A DNA stretch of 64,000 bases, from assembly GCA_012513605.1 (NCBI GenBank), contig JAAZBV010000017.1:49834-113833 (forward strand). The letters run 5' to 3'. The DNA comes from Desulfatiglans sp. GTDB lineage: Bacteria > Desulfobacterota > DSM-4660 > Desulfatiglandales > HGW-15. Position numbers and translations under genes: made by a program. The notes under the pieces were generated by a model. It did no database searches and was not told the DNA's origin. It saw nothing but the letters and a program-made list of their open reading frames with translations. This document shows positions 8,785-16,833 of the stretch, in pieces; positions within the stretch are counted from its first letter, which is position 1, and every line of letters begins with the position of its first letter.

Positions 8785-10887
8785 ATGGTTTCGGGAGGCG
8801 TTTTAACTAAGGAGTGGTTAAAGGATCATTTAGCAATTGAAGAGGCTGTATCAAAGATATCAAGGATCTTTCTCTCGTCGGACAGTGTTGAGCTTAAAGA
8901 TGTCCTTACTGTTATCGGTAATGCATGTTCAGTAAGCAGGACAGGTATTTTCTGCTTCAGTGATAATTCAGACGAAATCGATGAGATTCATGAATGGTGC
9001 AGCGCATCCTTACCCTCTGGACATGAAAAGGAAGCGGATCAGCGCTTCTACAGGTGGCTCGTTGGCAGGTTAAGGCACGATAACATAGTAATGGTGCCTG
9101 ATACAGCGATACTCATGGATGGAATGGAGTCCGAGGGTAGTATACTGAGCTCAAGAGGTACCAGGGCCATTCTCGCTATACCTGTTGATTCGCCAACTGA
9201 CTCCTTTTTAGGTGTAATCTATTTTGAAGAGCTGGAAAAGCCGAGGGAATGGCTGGGTGAAGAGGTCCAGACCTTCCGCGTAATATCCGGCATGATCAGT
9301 AACTACTGGGAGAGGAGAAATGTCCTTGAGGCTCTGGCAAAGAGTGAGAAGAGGTATAAGGAGCTGTATGAGGAATCAAAAAAGGCGGAAGAGCTCTACA
9401 GGTCCCTTATTAACTCGTCTGCGGATGCAATTGTCATATCAGATCTAACAGGTAAAATAAACTATGTCAGCCCCTCATTTACCCACCTATTCGGCTGGGA
9501 CCTTTATGAAATAAACAGTGGGGATATTCGATTTATTCCGGTGGATGAAAAACCTGACTATGACCGGATGATATCAGGCATAATAGATTCAGGCATTCCA
9601 TGCCAGGACATGGAGACAAGGAGATATACAAAAGATAAGCGCATGCTCAATGTAAGCCTGAGCGCTTCAAGATATGATGACCACGAGGGAAAGCCTGCTG
9701 GGATCCTGTATCTATTGCGTGATATAAGCGAGCGAAAGCATCTGGAGGCACAGCTTATCCAGGCACAGAAGATGGAGGCCATAGGCACACTTGCGGGTGG
9801 CATTGCCCATGATTTCAATAACAGCCTCCAGGCAATATTTGCATGTACCGAGATCCTTTTACTGGGGAAAAAGGCGGGGGACCCTGATCATTCAAAACTT
9901 GTCACCATTGAAAAGGCGATACAGAGGGCAAGTAAGCTTACCAAGAGGCTTTTAATATTTGGTCGCAAGATGGATAACGAGACAATGCCCATCAACCTCA
10001 ATAACGAGATAGATCAGATATCCCAGATACTCAAACGCACCATACCCAAAATGATCAGTATAAAGTTTGATCTTAATGATAAAATCGGCATGATAAACGC
10101 TGACCCGAATCAGCTTGAGCAGGTTATGATGAACCTGAGCATAAATGCCCGTGATGCCATGCCAGAAGGGGGCGAACTTACCTTCAGGACAGAGATCGCT
10201 GTCATAGAAGATGGGACAGCAGCAAAGTGCACAGGGCTGCCTGAAGGGGACTATGTGCTGCTCACCATATCAGATACCGGCACAGGCATGGAAAGCTCCA
10301 CCATTGAACACATATTTGAGCCTTTTTTTACCACAAAAAAGGTGGGGGAGGGTACTGGTCTTGGGCTTTCGATGGTATATGGCATAGTTAAAAGCCATGG
10401 CGGCCATATCTCATGTAAAAGCGCCCCGGGCAAGGGTACCTCCTTTATGATTTACCTTCCTGTTATAAAGAAGAGCATGGATCTGGACAGGGTTGTAGAG
10501 GTAGAACCAATACAAAGGGGGGCAAATGAGAATATCCTCTTTGTAGATGATGATGAGACAACAAGAGAGGCTGTTGGGGAGCTTCTGAAGCAGTCAGGTT
10601 ACAGTGTGTTTACCGCATCCGGCTGTGAAGAGGCAATAAAGATATATTCGGAGAACATGGAGAAGATCGATCTTGTCATATCAGACCTCATCATGCCCGG
10701 TATGGGAGGCAAAAAAATGGTTGAAACCATACTTGCAATAAACCCGCTCGCAAAAATTATTATTGCAAGCGGTTATAATGTGCAGGAGTCTGCGGTGTGT
10801 GCAAGGGAATGGGGCGCAAAGGATTTTCTAAGCAAGCCCTATGAGATAAACAGGATGTTGAAGACACTTAAGAATGTGCTTAATTAG
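8785..10887 (+). CDS. Hybrid sensor histidine kinase (GAF-PAS-HisKA-HATPase-receiver)
   Basis: A 700-residue soluble hybrid kinase with no membrane span. Order: GAF-like domain (~20-170); short coiled coil; PAS domain (~200-325, SLINSSADAIVISDLTG) with DISERK after it; dimerization/phosphorylation helix with His342 in LAGGIAHDFNNSLQAI; HATPase domain with N box NLSINARDAM, DTGTGM, and TGLGLSMVYGI; and a C-terminal receiver (~585-700) with Asp634 in LVISDLIMPG. It probably senses a cytoplasmic or small-molecule signal and feeds a phosphorelay. The target is not shown. A GAGG site lies 5 nt before the ATG. CheD-HDOD follows after 59 nt, perhaps in the same transcript. Confidence 0.93.
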   Translation: MVSGGVLTKEWLKDHLAIEEAVSKISRIFLSSDSVELKDVLTVIGNACSVSRTGIFCFSDNSDEIDEIHEWCSASLPSGHEKEADQRFYRWLVGRLRHDNIVMVPDTAILMDGMESEGSILSSRGTRAILAIPVDSPTDSFLGVIYFEELEKPREWLGEEVQTFRVISGMISNYWERRNVLEALAKSEKRYKELYEESKKAEELYRSLINSSADAIVISDLTGKINYVSPSFTHLFGWDLYEINSGDIRFIPVDEKPDYDRMISGIIDSGIPCQDMETRRYTKDKRMLNVSLSASRYDDHEGKPAGILYLLRDISERKHLEAQLIQAQKMEAIGTLAGGIAHDFNNSLQAIFACTEILLLGKKAGDPDHSKLVTIEKAIQRASKLTKRLLIFGRKMDNETMPINLNNEIDQISQILKRTIPKMISIKFDLNDKIGMINADPNQLEQVMMNLSINARDAMPEGGELTFRTEIAVIEDGTAAKCTGLPEGDYVLLTISDTGTGMESSTIEHIFEPFFTTKKVGEGTGLGLSMVYGIVKSHGGHISCKSAPGKGTSFMIYLPVIKKSMDLDRVVEVEPIQRGANENILFVDDDETTREAVGELLKQSGYSVFTASGCEEAIKIYSENMEKIDLVISDLIMPGMGGKKMVETILAINPLAKIIIASGYNVQESAVCAREWGAKDFLSKPYEINRMLKTLKNVLN

Positions 10888-10946
10888 ATTTTTATATAGA
10901 GGTTTGTCTGAATGCAATAAAAAAGGCAGCATGGAGTAAGGGACAT

Positions 10947-12323
10947 ATGTCAAACGTTAGCAGATACCCTGCCTACCCGGTACCAGCCGGTGAATACAGG
11001 GTAAGTTTGAAAAAGAATGAGATACTGAATGCATACCTGGGCACCTGTGTCGGGCTTTCCCTGTGCGACAGAAAGAGAGGCGTTGGAGGGTTGATACATA
11101 TCCTTTTGCCTGAGCCTGGCGGAAGCGACTACCTGGGAAGGCCGGTAAGCTATGCAGTCACAGGGCTCCCTATCTTTATCAAGGAGTTGCACAGGCTTGG
11201 CTCTGAAGTTTCAATGCTTGAGGCAACAATCGCAGGCGGCGCCCTTGTGGGAGAAATTTCACAGGCAGATGTGGAGCTTGATATAGGGGGAAGGACAGTA
11301 GAGATAACAGAAATGATCCTGCGTAATGCAGGGATAAGTGTAATAAAGAGGGAAACCGGCGGCTTTTTCAGCTGTCGTTTAAGCCTTAACCTGGATACCA
11401 TGGAAAGCGCTATCCATCCTATTCATAACAGACCTGAAACAGGAGAATCAGAGATAATAAGGCCTGATATGAAGATGATCCGTGATTCAATAGAAAAAAT
11501 ACACTCTATCCCCCAGGTGATATTCAAGATATTAAGAATGGTGCGTGAGGGGAGATACAGCTTTAAGGAACTTGCCTCTGAGGTGAAACAGGATCAGGTA
11601 ATTTCTGCAAAATTATTAAAGCTCTGTAATTCTGCTTTTTTTGGCAGGAGGATAATTGCTGACTCCATAGACAGGGTGCTGGTGATGCTTGGTGAAAAGC
11701 AGCTTATACAGACAATAATGTCAGCTGCATTTGAAGACTTTTTTTCCGGGAATATACGCGGATATTCCCAGTGCAAGGGGGGGCTCTTTAATCATGCCAT
11801 TGGTACAGCCATGATCTGTGAAAACCTTGCAAAAAAGAGTGAGTGTGTTGCCCCTGATATCGCATACACCGCGGGCCTTTTGCATGATATAGGGAAGGTG
11901 GTGCTTGACCAGCATATGGGCAGGGCCTATCCCTTTTTCTACAGCAAGACCCAGCTTGAAAATGAAGAGCTTATTATGGCGGAAAGGGAGATATTCGGTA
12001 TTACCCACGATGAGGCCGGGGCAATGCTTGCCCAAAAGTGGTCCCTGCCTGAAAACCTTATTGATGCAATAAAAAATCATCATAACCCTGATAAATCCGA
12101 AAAAGACAGGGTGCTTTCAAGTGTTGTATACCTTGCTGATCTCATCATGTCCAGGTTCCTTGTGGGTCAGGAGCTGGAAAGGCTTGATGCCGAACATGTT
12201 AAAAAGAGCCTCTGTAATATTGGCCTAAAAAGGATAAAGTTCCCCAGCATAATAGAGACCATTCCCCCGCATATCTTTCAGATGCCCTTTGAAAGAGAGG
12301 CACAGAGCCGGTATGTGAATTAG
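10947..12323 (+). CDS. CheD-HDOD fusion protein
   Basis: Two domains that are usually separate are joined here. Residues ~10-160 match CheD, the receptor glutamine deamidase of chemotaxis. Cys34 and His51 lie 17 residues apart, as in the catalytic pair of Thermotoga CheD, within LGTCVGLSLCD and GGLIHILLPEP. The position of the third catalytic residue (Thr) appears to be Asn28. Residues ~175-400 are an HDOD domain with QVIFKILRMV, AKLLKLCNSAFFG and an intact LLHDIGK motif. HDOD proteins act in signalling without clear phosphodiesterase activity. The fusion may connect receptor modification with a signalling output, but no chemoreceptor gene is in the window. It follows the hybrid kinase on the same strand. 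Confidence 0.87.
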   Translation: MSNVSRYPAYPVPAGEYRVSLKKNEILNAYLGTCVGLSLCDRKRGVGGLIHILLPEPGGSDYLGRPVSYAVTGLPIFIKELHRLGSEVSMLEATIAGGALVGEISQADVELDIGGRTVEITEMILRNAGISVIKRETGGFFSCRLSLNLDTMESAIHPIHNRPETGESEIIRPDMKMIRDSIEKIHSIPQVIFKILRMVREGRYSFKELASEVKQDQVISAKLLKLCNSAFFGRRIIADSIDRVLVMLGEKQLIQTIMSAAFEDFFSGNIRGYSQCKGGLFNHAIGTAMICENLAKKSECVAPDIAYTAGLLHDIGKVVLDQHMGRAYPFFYSKTQLENEELIMAEREIFGITHDEAGAMLAQKWSLPENLIDAIKNHHNPDKSEKDRVLSSVVYLADLIMSRFLVGQELERLDAEHVKKSLCNIGLKRIKFPSIIETIPPHIFQMPFEREAQSRYVN

Positions 12324-12355
12324 AAAGGGCGTATTTTCATATCAAGGAGAAAATC

Positions 12356-12808
12356 ATGTTCAGTCTGGGTGAAATAATTGATCTTGCCATTCAGGTGGAA
12401 AAGAACGGCGAAAAGACATATCGCAAGGCGCAGAAAGAGGTGAAGGACAGAAATCTCGCATCTGTATTGGAGTGGCTTGCGGATGATGAAAAGGCCCATG
12501 AAAAGTGGTTCCATGACCTTAAAAAAGGGATTAATGAAAAGATCGAAGACGTTAGACTGGAAGAGATGGGTAAAAAGATACTCGCGAGCGTCTTAGGTGA
12601 ACAGTCCTTCTCCATGGCTGATGCAGACTTTTCCAGGATCAAAGATGTGAACGCCCTCCTTGAACTCTCCCTTGAATTTGAAAAGGATACCATACTTTTT
12701 TATGAGATGATAAAGGCCTTTGTTGATGATGAAAAGGTCTCCGCAGGTCTTGATAAGATCATCCGTGAAGAAAATGCCCATGTCAAAAAGCTTGAAGAGA
12801 TGATTTGA
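12356..12808 (+). CDS. Ferritin-like (rubrerythrin-type) diiron protein
   Basis: A 150-residue four-helix protein with two metal-ligand pairs: Glu in QVEKNGEKTY with the ExxH of DDEKAHEKW, and Glu in EFEKDTILFYE with EENAHVKKLEE. This is the ferritin-like carboxylate pattern of the rubrerythrin erythrin domain. The C-terminal rubredoxin domain of classic rubrerythrins is missing. Likely roles are peroxide reduction or iron handling in an anaerobe; which of these is not shown. A good AAGGAGA site precedes the ATG. The gene lies 32 nt after the CheD-HDOD gene. Confidence 0.85.
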   Translation: MFSLGEIIDLAIQVEKNGEKTYRKAQKEVKDRNLASVLEWLADDEKAHEKWFHDLKKGINEKIEDVRLEEMGKKILASVLGEQSFSMADADFSRIKDVNALLELSLEFEKDTILFYEMIKAFVDDEKVSAGLDKIIREENAHVKKLEEMI

Positions 12809-12958
12809 TTTATTTTCCGGAGGTTGAATAATCTTAACCCATCATAATGACAAGGGGCTGAAAAAAGGGGATGGGGGATGACAAGGGGATGTCCATAAAA
12901 AAGTAAATAACTCCTGGGATGTAGTAATATTAAAGCTGTTGAATGTGAAACAAGTATT

Positions 12959-13040
12959 AAATTTAATAATGGTCATCATTTTTTAGGGAAGAAGTAGCAG
13001 AGCGTCAAATCAAAATGTTCCCACGGTGACTGTGGGAACA
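12959..13040. repeat. Direct repeat, copy 1, left of VapBC
   Basis: This ~82-bp segment is about 85% identical by eye to 13862-13940 and lies in the same orientation. Shared words include ATGGTCATCATTTTT, AGAGCGTCAAATCAAAATGT and CCACGGTGAC. It ends in a perfect inverted repeat, TGTTCCCAC (13016-13024) with GTGGGAACA (13032-13040). It ends 15 nt from the stop of the toxin gene. The GTGGGAAC hairpin resembles short dispersed repeats found in many proteobacterial genomes. Confidence 0.8.
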
Positions 13041-13055
13041 ATAGAAACACAGTGC

Positions 13056-13454
13056 TTATATCCAGTTCTCAATGTTCAAACCTTTTACCCTTTTGAACTC
13101 TTTAACATTATTGGTAACAAGTGTAAGATTATGAGTAAGGGAAATGGATGCTATCAACATATCCATAGGCCCAATGGGGGTACCTTTCTTTTGTAGGGTA
13201 GCCCTTATCTCTGCATAGTTTCTGCAGCATCTCTCATCAAACGGTATCTGTTCAAAATGTCGGGTAAAGGCCTCTACGATTGCCAGGTTTTTATTTTTTG
13301 TTTTACTTTTTTCTGCACCGAAAAAGAGTTCAGCGACGGTTATTGAGCTTAGTTTGATATCTGTCGGAGAAAGGCTTTTCATTCTGGTAATAATATTTTC
13401 TGATGATCGATTGAGAAAGTAGATACATATGTTTGTATCAAGAAGATATGCCAT
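13056..13454 (-). CDS. vapC: VapC-type PIN-domain toxin
   Basis: A 132-residue PIN ribonuclease. The acidic catalytic set is visible: Asp6 in YLLDTN, Glu42 in TVAELFFG, and Asp98 in GPMDMLIA, followed by the VTNNVKEF strand. VapC toxins cut initiator tRNA or rRNA loops. The start ATG overlaps the antitoxin stop codon (TAATG), the usual coupled arrangement. The module sits between two direct repeats, a sign of horizontal movement or repeat-mediated insertion. Confidence 0.92.
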   Translation of the reverse strand: MAYLLDTNICIYFLNRSSENIITRMKSLSPTDIKLSSITVAELFFGAEKSKTKNKNLAIVEAFTRHFEQIPFDERCCRNYAEIRATLQKKGTPIGPMDMLIASISLTHNLTLVTNNVKEFKRVKGLNIENWI

Positions 13455-13699
13455 TACCCTATCTCCTCTCTTTCTTCAAAGGTATCATAACCTTCTCGGA
13501 TCTCTTTTATTATTTCATCCGGACCTCTGTCATCCTGCCAGCTACCTGCAAGATCAAAAAAATCTTCAGGCCACTGATCTTTAAGGGCTGTTTGAATGAC
13601 GTCTGAAATCCACTTTGATTTGGATTTTCCAGATGCCTTTACAGCCTTCTCAAGCCTTTCGGATAACTTATTTTCTATATAAACAGCTAGCTGTGTCAT
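13454..13699 (-). CDS. Ribbon-helix-helix antitoxin of the VapBC pair
   Basis: An 81-residue antitoxin. The N-terminal half has the ribbon-helix-helix pattern (strand QLAVYIENKLSERLEKAV, then KSKSKWISDVIQTALK), and the acidic C-terminus (EIIKEIREGYDTFEEREEIG) should wrap the toxin. It should bind its own promoter and neutralise VapC. The start at 13699 has a GGGGGAGGT ribosome site 8 nt upstream. A longer frame exists upstream but would be hydrophobic and lacks such a site. Confidence 0.85.
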   Translation of the reverse strand: MTQLAVYIENKLSERLEKAVKASGKSKSKWISDVIQTALKDQWPEDFFDLAGSWQDDRGPDEIIKEIREGYDTFEEREEIG

Positions 13700-13730
13700 T
13701 TTAAATACCTCCCCCAAAATAATGACACAT

Positions 13731-13759
13731 ATACTTGCACATATATATATTATTGTCAA
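13731..13759 (-). promoter_or_regulatory. Candidate promoter of the VapBC operon
   Basis: On the minus strand a perfect TTGACA (13759-13754) is followed by an AT-rich spacer. The best -10 is a weak AAGTAT at 17 bp or AGTATA at 18 bp. The region contains TATA repeats, so the exact -10 is uncertain. Confidence 0.4.
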
Positions 13760-13861
13760 TTACAGATAGGTATAAATATCTTGTAAAAAATGGAGATGGT
13801 ATGATTGTTAAGGTGACAATCGCGAGTGTGCCACCATGACTTTTGAAGGGAAACAGCTATC

Positions 13862-13940
13862 AAATTTAAAAATGGTCATCATTTTTAGAAGAAGACGCAG
13901 AGCGTCAAATCAAAATGTTTCCACGGTGACCATGGGAACA
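13862..13940. repeat. Direct repeat, copy 2, right of VapBC
   Basis: Second copy of the 12959-13040 sequence, same orientation, ~79 bp. It adds a small inverted repeat, GACGC (13894-13898) with GCGTC (13902-13906), that is decayed in copy 1. Its terminal hairpin (TGTTTCCAC/ATGGGAACA) carries two mismatches while copy 1 is perfect. The two copies bracket the toxin-antitoxin genes exactly. Confidence 0.8.
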
Positions 13941-13958
13941 AGTTTTCGCTTTGAAATT

Positions 13959-13992
13959 GCGATAATATGAGTTGACTCGCTCATCTTATCGC
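13959..13992. repeat. Inverted repeat GCGATAAtATGAG
   Basis: GCGATAATATGAG (13959-13971) pairs with CTCATCTTATCGC (13980-13992) with one mismatch and an 8-nt loop. It lies between direct-repeat copy 2 and the ATPase remnant. A related word, CGATAATATGAAC, occurs at 16743-16755 before the third toxin-antitoxin pair. Confidence 0.55.
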
Positions 13993-14117
13993 GATTATTT
14001 GAGCGGATCATCGACAAGAAAGAGATAGATTTTATAGGCACTTTAGACCGGAAGCCTGTAATGACAGTAGAGGTAAAAACCGGTGACACAAAGCTTTTAC
14101 CAGCCATTAATACATAA
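13971..14117 (+). pseudogene. C-terminal remnant of a DUF4143-type ATPase
   Basis: This frame runs from a stop at 13968 to TAA at 14115 without a start codon. It encodes LFERIIDKKEIDFIGTLD and then KPVMTVEVKTGDT. The xD...ExK arrangement (EIDF and EVK) matches the PD-(D/E)XK nuclease-like end of AAA ATPases with a DUF4143 domain. Only ~48 residues remain, so the gene is dead. It suggests that an earlier gene was lost when the accessory patch was rearranged. Confidence 0.5.
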
Positions 14118-14166
14118 AATAGGTTGCAGCAGGCGTTAAAATCCTGTATATACCCGTTTCCTTTTG

Positions 14167-14199
14167 CACCCCGTGGGCATACTCCGGGGTGTTTTTTTA
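14167..14199 (+). terminator. Rho-independent terminator
   Basis: CACCCCG (14167-14173) pairs with CGGGGTG (14185-14191) around an 11-nt loop, followed directly by seven T and further T-rich sequence. It lies after the ATPase remnant and 24 nt before the ABC-F start, so it would insulate that gene from upstream transcription. Confidence 0.8.
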
Positions 14200-14222
14200 T
14201 TTTTATTTGGGAGTAGTTAAGA

Positions 14223-15839
14223 ATGATAAATGTAACAAACATCAGCCTTTCTTATGGGAAGAGGGTGCTGTTCAAGGAAGTAAATATTAAATTTGCGCCG
14301 GGTAACTGTTATGGCCTGATCGGCGCCAATGGTGCTGGGAAATCCACCTTTTTAAAGATCCTTTCCGGAGAGATTGAGCAGGATAAGGGAGAGGTAACAA
14401 TCGGGCCAAATGAGAGGATTTCAGTGTTAAACCAGGACCAGTTTGCATTTGATAATGAGACCGTCATCAACACAGTAATAATGGGGCATAAAAGGCTTTT
14501 TACTGTAATGGCAGAGCGTGAAAGGTTGTACGCAAAACCGGAGCTGACAGATGAGGAGGGCATCCTCTGCGGTGAGCTTGAATGTGAATTTGCTGAGATG
14601 AACGGCTATGAGGCAGAGGCAGAGGCGGCAGTGCTCTTAAAGGGCTTAGGCATACCGGAAGTATTTCTTGATAAAAAAATGAAGGAGCTTATGGGTGGCG
14701 ACAAGGTGCGTGTGCTGCTCGCACAGGCACTCTATGGTAATCCGGATGTGCTGCTCCTGGATGAGCCTACGAACCACCTGGACCTCAAGTCCATTGCCTG
14801 GCTTGAGGAGTTCCTGTGCCGGTTCCAGAATACTGTTATTGTTATATCCCATGACCGCCATTTTTTAAACCAGGTCTGCACACACATTGCGGATATAGAC
14901 TTCGGGGCAATCAAGGTATACACAGGAAATTACGATTTCTGGTATGAGTCAAGCCAGCTTCTGCTTAAACAAAAACAGAACGAGAATAAAAAGGCCATTG
15001 AAAAGGCAGAGGACTTAAAGGAGTTTATCCGAAGGTTCAGCGCCAATGCCTCCAAGTCAAAGCAGGCCACTGCCAGGAAGAAGATCCTTGATTCGCTCAC
15101 AATAGAAAATCTGCCTGTCTCATCAAGAAAATATCCCTACATCAATTTTAAACCCGAACGCCCATGTGGCAATATTATCCTTGAGATAAAGGGGCTTTCA
15201 AAGGAGATAGACGGGGAGCTGGTTTTAAACAATCTTAATCTAACTGTTAACAGAGGGGATAAGATTGCCTTTGTGGGTGCCAATAACCATGTCAAGACAA
15301 CCCTTTTCCGAATACTTGCGGGTGAAATAAAACCGGACAGCGGCAGCTTTAGCTGGGGGGTTACTATCAAGACAGAATATTTTCCAATGGAAAACAGCGC
15401 CTACTTTGATAATGATTTGAACCTTGTTGACTGGCTCTGCCAGTTTCCACCATGTGACTGTGAAAGTTTTGCAAGGGGCTTTTTGGGAAGGATGCTCTTT
15501 TCCGGGGATGAACCGCTAAAGAAGACAAAGGTACTCTCAGGGGGTGAGAAGGTGCGCTGCATGCTTTCAAAGGTTATGCTCGGCGGGGCTAATGTGCTTA
15601 TCCTGGATGAACCTACAAACCACCTTGATCTTGAATCACTTACAGCTCTTAACAATGGTCTCTCTGCCTTTCCGGAGGTGCTTTTGTTTTCATCGCGTGA
15701 CCGACAGCTTGTCTCCACAGTTGCAAACAGGATCGTTGAGATCACCCCTGACGGGATTATTGATAACACAATGGGGTTTGAGGAATACCTTGAAAATAAG
15801 AGGGCTCTGGGAATGGATGTTCAACTGGCCGCAGCATGA
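14223..15839 (+). CDS. YbiT-like ABC-F ATPase with degenerate second nucleotide site
   Basis: A 538-residue soluble protein with two ABC domains joined by the ABC-F linker (~240-300), close to E. coli YbiT in length and order. ABC-F proteins act on the ribosome as translation factors or antibiotic-protection proteins. Domain 1 has Walker A GANGAGKST at 34-42, signature MGGDKVRVLL, Walker B LLLDEPTNHLD and ISHDRHF. Domain 2 keeps the signature LSGGEKVR and Walker B LILDEPTNHLD. However, its P-loop reads GANNHVKTT (352-360), without the GxGK glycines, and the H-loop His is Arg492 (SSRDR). Site 2 ATP hydrolysis should be impaired. The gene lies between toxin-antitoxin modules. Confidence 0.9.
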   Translation: MINVTNISLSYGKRVLFKEVNIKFAPGNCYGLIGANGAGKSTFLKILSGEIEQDKGEVTIGPNERISVLNQDQFAFDNETVINTVIMGHKRLFTVMAERERLYAKPELTDEEGILCGELECEFAEMNGYEAEAEAAVLLKGLGIPEVFLDKKMKELMGGDKVRVLLAQALYGNPDVLLLDEPTNHLDLKSIAWLEEFLCRFQNTVIVISHDRHFLNQVCTHIADIDFGAIKVYTGNYDFWYESSQLLLKQKQNENKKAIEKAEDLKEFIRRFSANASKSKQATARKKILDSLTIENLPVSSRKYPYINFKPERPCGNIILEIKGLSKEIDGELVLNNLNLTVNRGDKIAFVGANNHVKTTLFRILAGEIKPDSGSFSWGVTIKTEYFPMENSAYFDNDLNLVDWLCQFPPCDCESFARGFLGRMLFSGDEPLKKTKVLSGGEKVRCMLSKVMLGGANVLILDEPTNHLDLESLTALNNGLSAFPEVLLFSSRDRQLVSTVANRIVEITPDGIIDNTMGFEEYLENKRALGMDVQLAAA

Positions 15840-15876
15840 TGCAGATTTTTCATTTTATGACCCAGGAATACAGGTC

Positions 15877-15919
15877 TTGATATTAGGGGTAAATATTGGT
15901 ATAAATATTTACCCTAATA
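15877..15919 (+). promoter_or_regulatory. Promoter and overlapping operator of the MazEF-like pair
   Basis: TTGATA (15877-15882), a 17-bp spacer and TATAAA (15900-15905) form a strong promoter. A large inverted repeat, TATTAGGGGTAAATATT (15881-15897) against AATATTTACCCTAATA (15904-15919), covers it with one extra G in the left arm. Such a layout fits autorepression by the antitoxin. The antitoxin ATG follows at 15934 behind GGAGG. Confidence 0.72.
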
Positions 15920-15933
15920 ACAGGAGGTAAAAA

Positions 15934-16176
15934 ATGCCTACTCAAACAAAGCTGCAAATTGACAGTGAAGATTATGAATTCATAAAGGGGACTCATAAAC
16001 AACTTAATTATAAAAGTCTTAGTGAATATATCCGGCAGGCTGTTAAAGAAAAAATAAAGGCAGATCAAAAAAGACTCAGGGAAATCAAAAGGGAAAAGGC
16101 AATGGAAGCAATAGGTGAAGGTGCCTATGAGAATCTTTTCGATTCGCTTGATGGAGAAGACTTTGAAAACAGGTGA
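15934..16176 (+). CDS. Probable antitoxin of the MazF-type toxin
   Basis: An 80-residue charged protein. The N-terminus (KLQIDSEDYEFIK, then LSEYIRQAVKEKIK) resembles a ribbon-helix-helix DNA-binding fold. The C-terminus is acidic (GAYENLFDSLDGEDFE), as expected for a toxin-binding tail. The role is inferred mainly from its position: the toxin start lies inside its 3' end (26-nt overlap), and an operator-like palindrome precedes it. AGGAGG is 9 nt before the ATG. Confidence 0.78.
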   Translation: MPTQTKLQIDSEDYEFIKGTHKQLNYKSLSEYIRQAVKEKIKADQKRLREIKREKAMEAIGEGAYENLFDSLDGEDFENR

Positions 16177-16519
16177 AATATACTGGGTTAATCTTGATCC
16201 CGCATTGGGGGATGAGATAAAGAAAAGAAGGCCTGTAGTTGTCTTGAATCCGGGTCATAGTAAAAATCTCAAACTCGCTATAGTTGTCCCCATCACCGGA
16301 TGGAATCGTTCATGGGATAATAATCCATTCTTTGCAGCCCTTGAACCAACCCCTGTTAATGGTTTGCAAAAGAGGTCAGCGATAGATTGTTTTCAGATAA
16401 GGGCCATAAGCCACAACCGATTTTCAGAGAGGATTGGTGAAATATCGGTTGATGATATCGGGCGGATAAAAAAGGCTGTTGCCCTTATTCTTGACATTGA
16501 TCCTGAAGATTGTATTTAG
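16151..16519 (+). CDS. MazF/PemK-type mRNA interferase toxin
   Basis: A 122-residue PemK-like endoribonuclease. It shows GEIYWVNLDPALGDEIKKRR, RPVVVLNPG, the VVPITGWNR strand and KRSAIDCFQIRAI, which carry the conserved Arg/Ser region of the family active site. MazF toxins cut mRNA at short sequence motifs. I chose the ATG at 16151 (MEKTLKTGEIYW). It overlaps the antitoxin by 26 nt, so translation is coupled. A longer frame begins at 16115 but has no family match. Confidence 0.9.
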   Translation: MEKTLKTGEIYWVNLDPALGDEIKKRRPVVVLNPGHSKNLKLAIVVPITGWNRSWDNNPFFAALEPTPVNGLQKRSAIDCFQIRAISHNRFSERIGEISVDDIGRIKKAVALILDIDPEDCI

Positions 16520-16544
16520 AGACATAGAAAACCAAAAATACCAT

Positions 16545-16623
16545 TCACCACGGAGAGCACAGAGGACACGGAGTGGTTTTTATATTATTTCCAGTGATCT
16601 TCATGTTCATAGTGGTTAAGCCT
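16545..16623. repeat. Degenerate ACCACGGAG inverted-repeat element
   Basis: A left arm with ACCACGGAGAGCACAGAGG and a degenerate right arm ending ATAGTGGTTAAG form a large imperfect inverted repeat. Related arms occur at 43355-43382, 53364-53439 and 62000-62044, all between genes. The rest of 16624-16833 shows only the CGATAATATGAAC word and the promoter of the next pair. Confidence 0.55.
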
Positions 16624-16770
16624 TTTCGTTTTAAACGATGTATTGGTATGTTCCAAGTCCCCTGGTAAACAGTGTAATTAACCCGGCCTTTGCAGGCCTT
16701 AACCTGAAGTAAAAACGGGTGTTCCTCAGATCGTTAGAATCACGATAATATGAACATCATAATAAACAGG

Positions 16771-16799
16771 TTTACATGATCTCCTTATTTAGATATTAT
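16771..16799 (+). promoter_or_regulatory. Sigma-70 promoter of the Phd/PIN pair
   Basis: TTTACA (16771-16776) and TATTAT (16794-16799) are spaced by 17 bp, 35 nt before the antitoxin ATG. TTATAA words at and after the -10 (16797-16813) could be the autoregulatory operator. The prediction is from sequence only. Confidence 0.65.
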
Positions 16800-16833
16800 A
16801 AGGCCATTATAAAATGAATTACAGGAGATTATT

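Noticed and set aside
12356..12808. Full rubrerythrin
   Set aside because: The rubredoxin-type C-terminal domain is missing, so only a ferritin-like protein is called.
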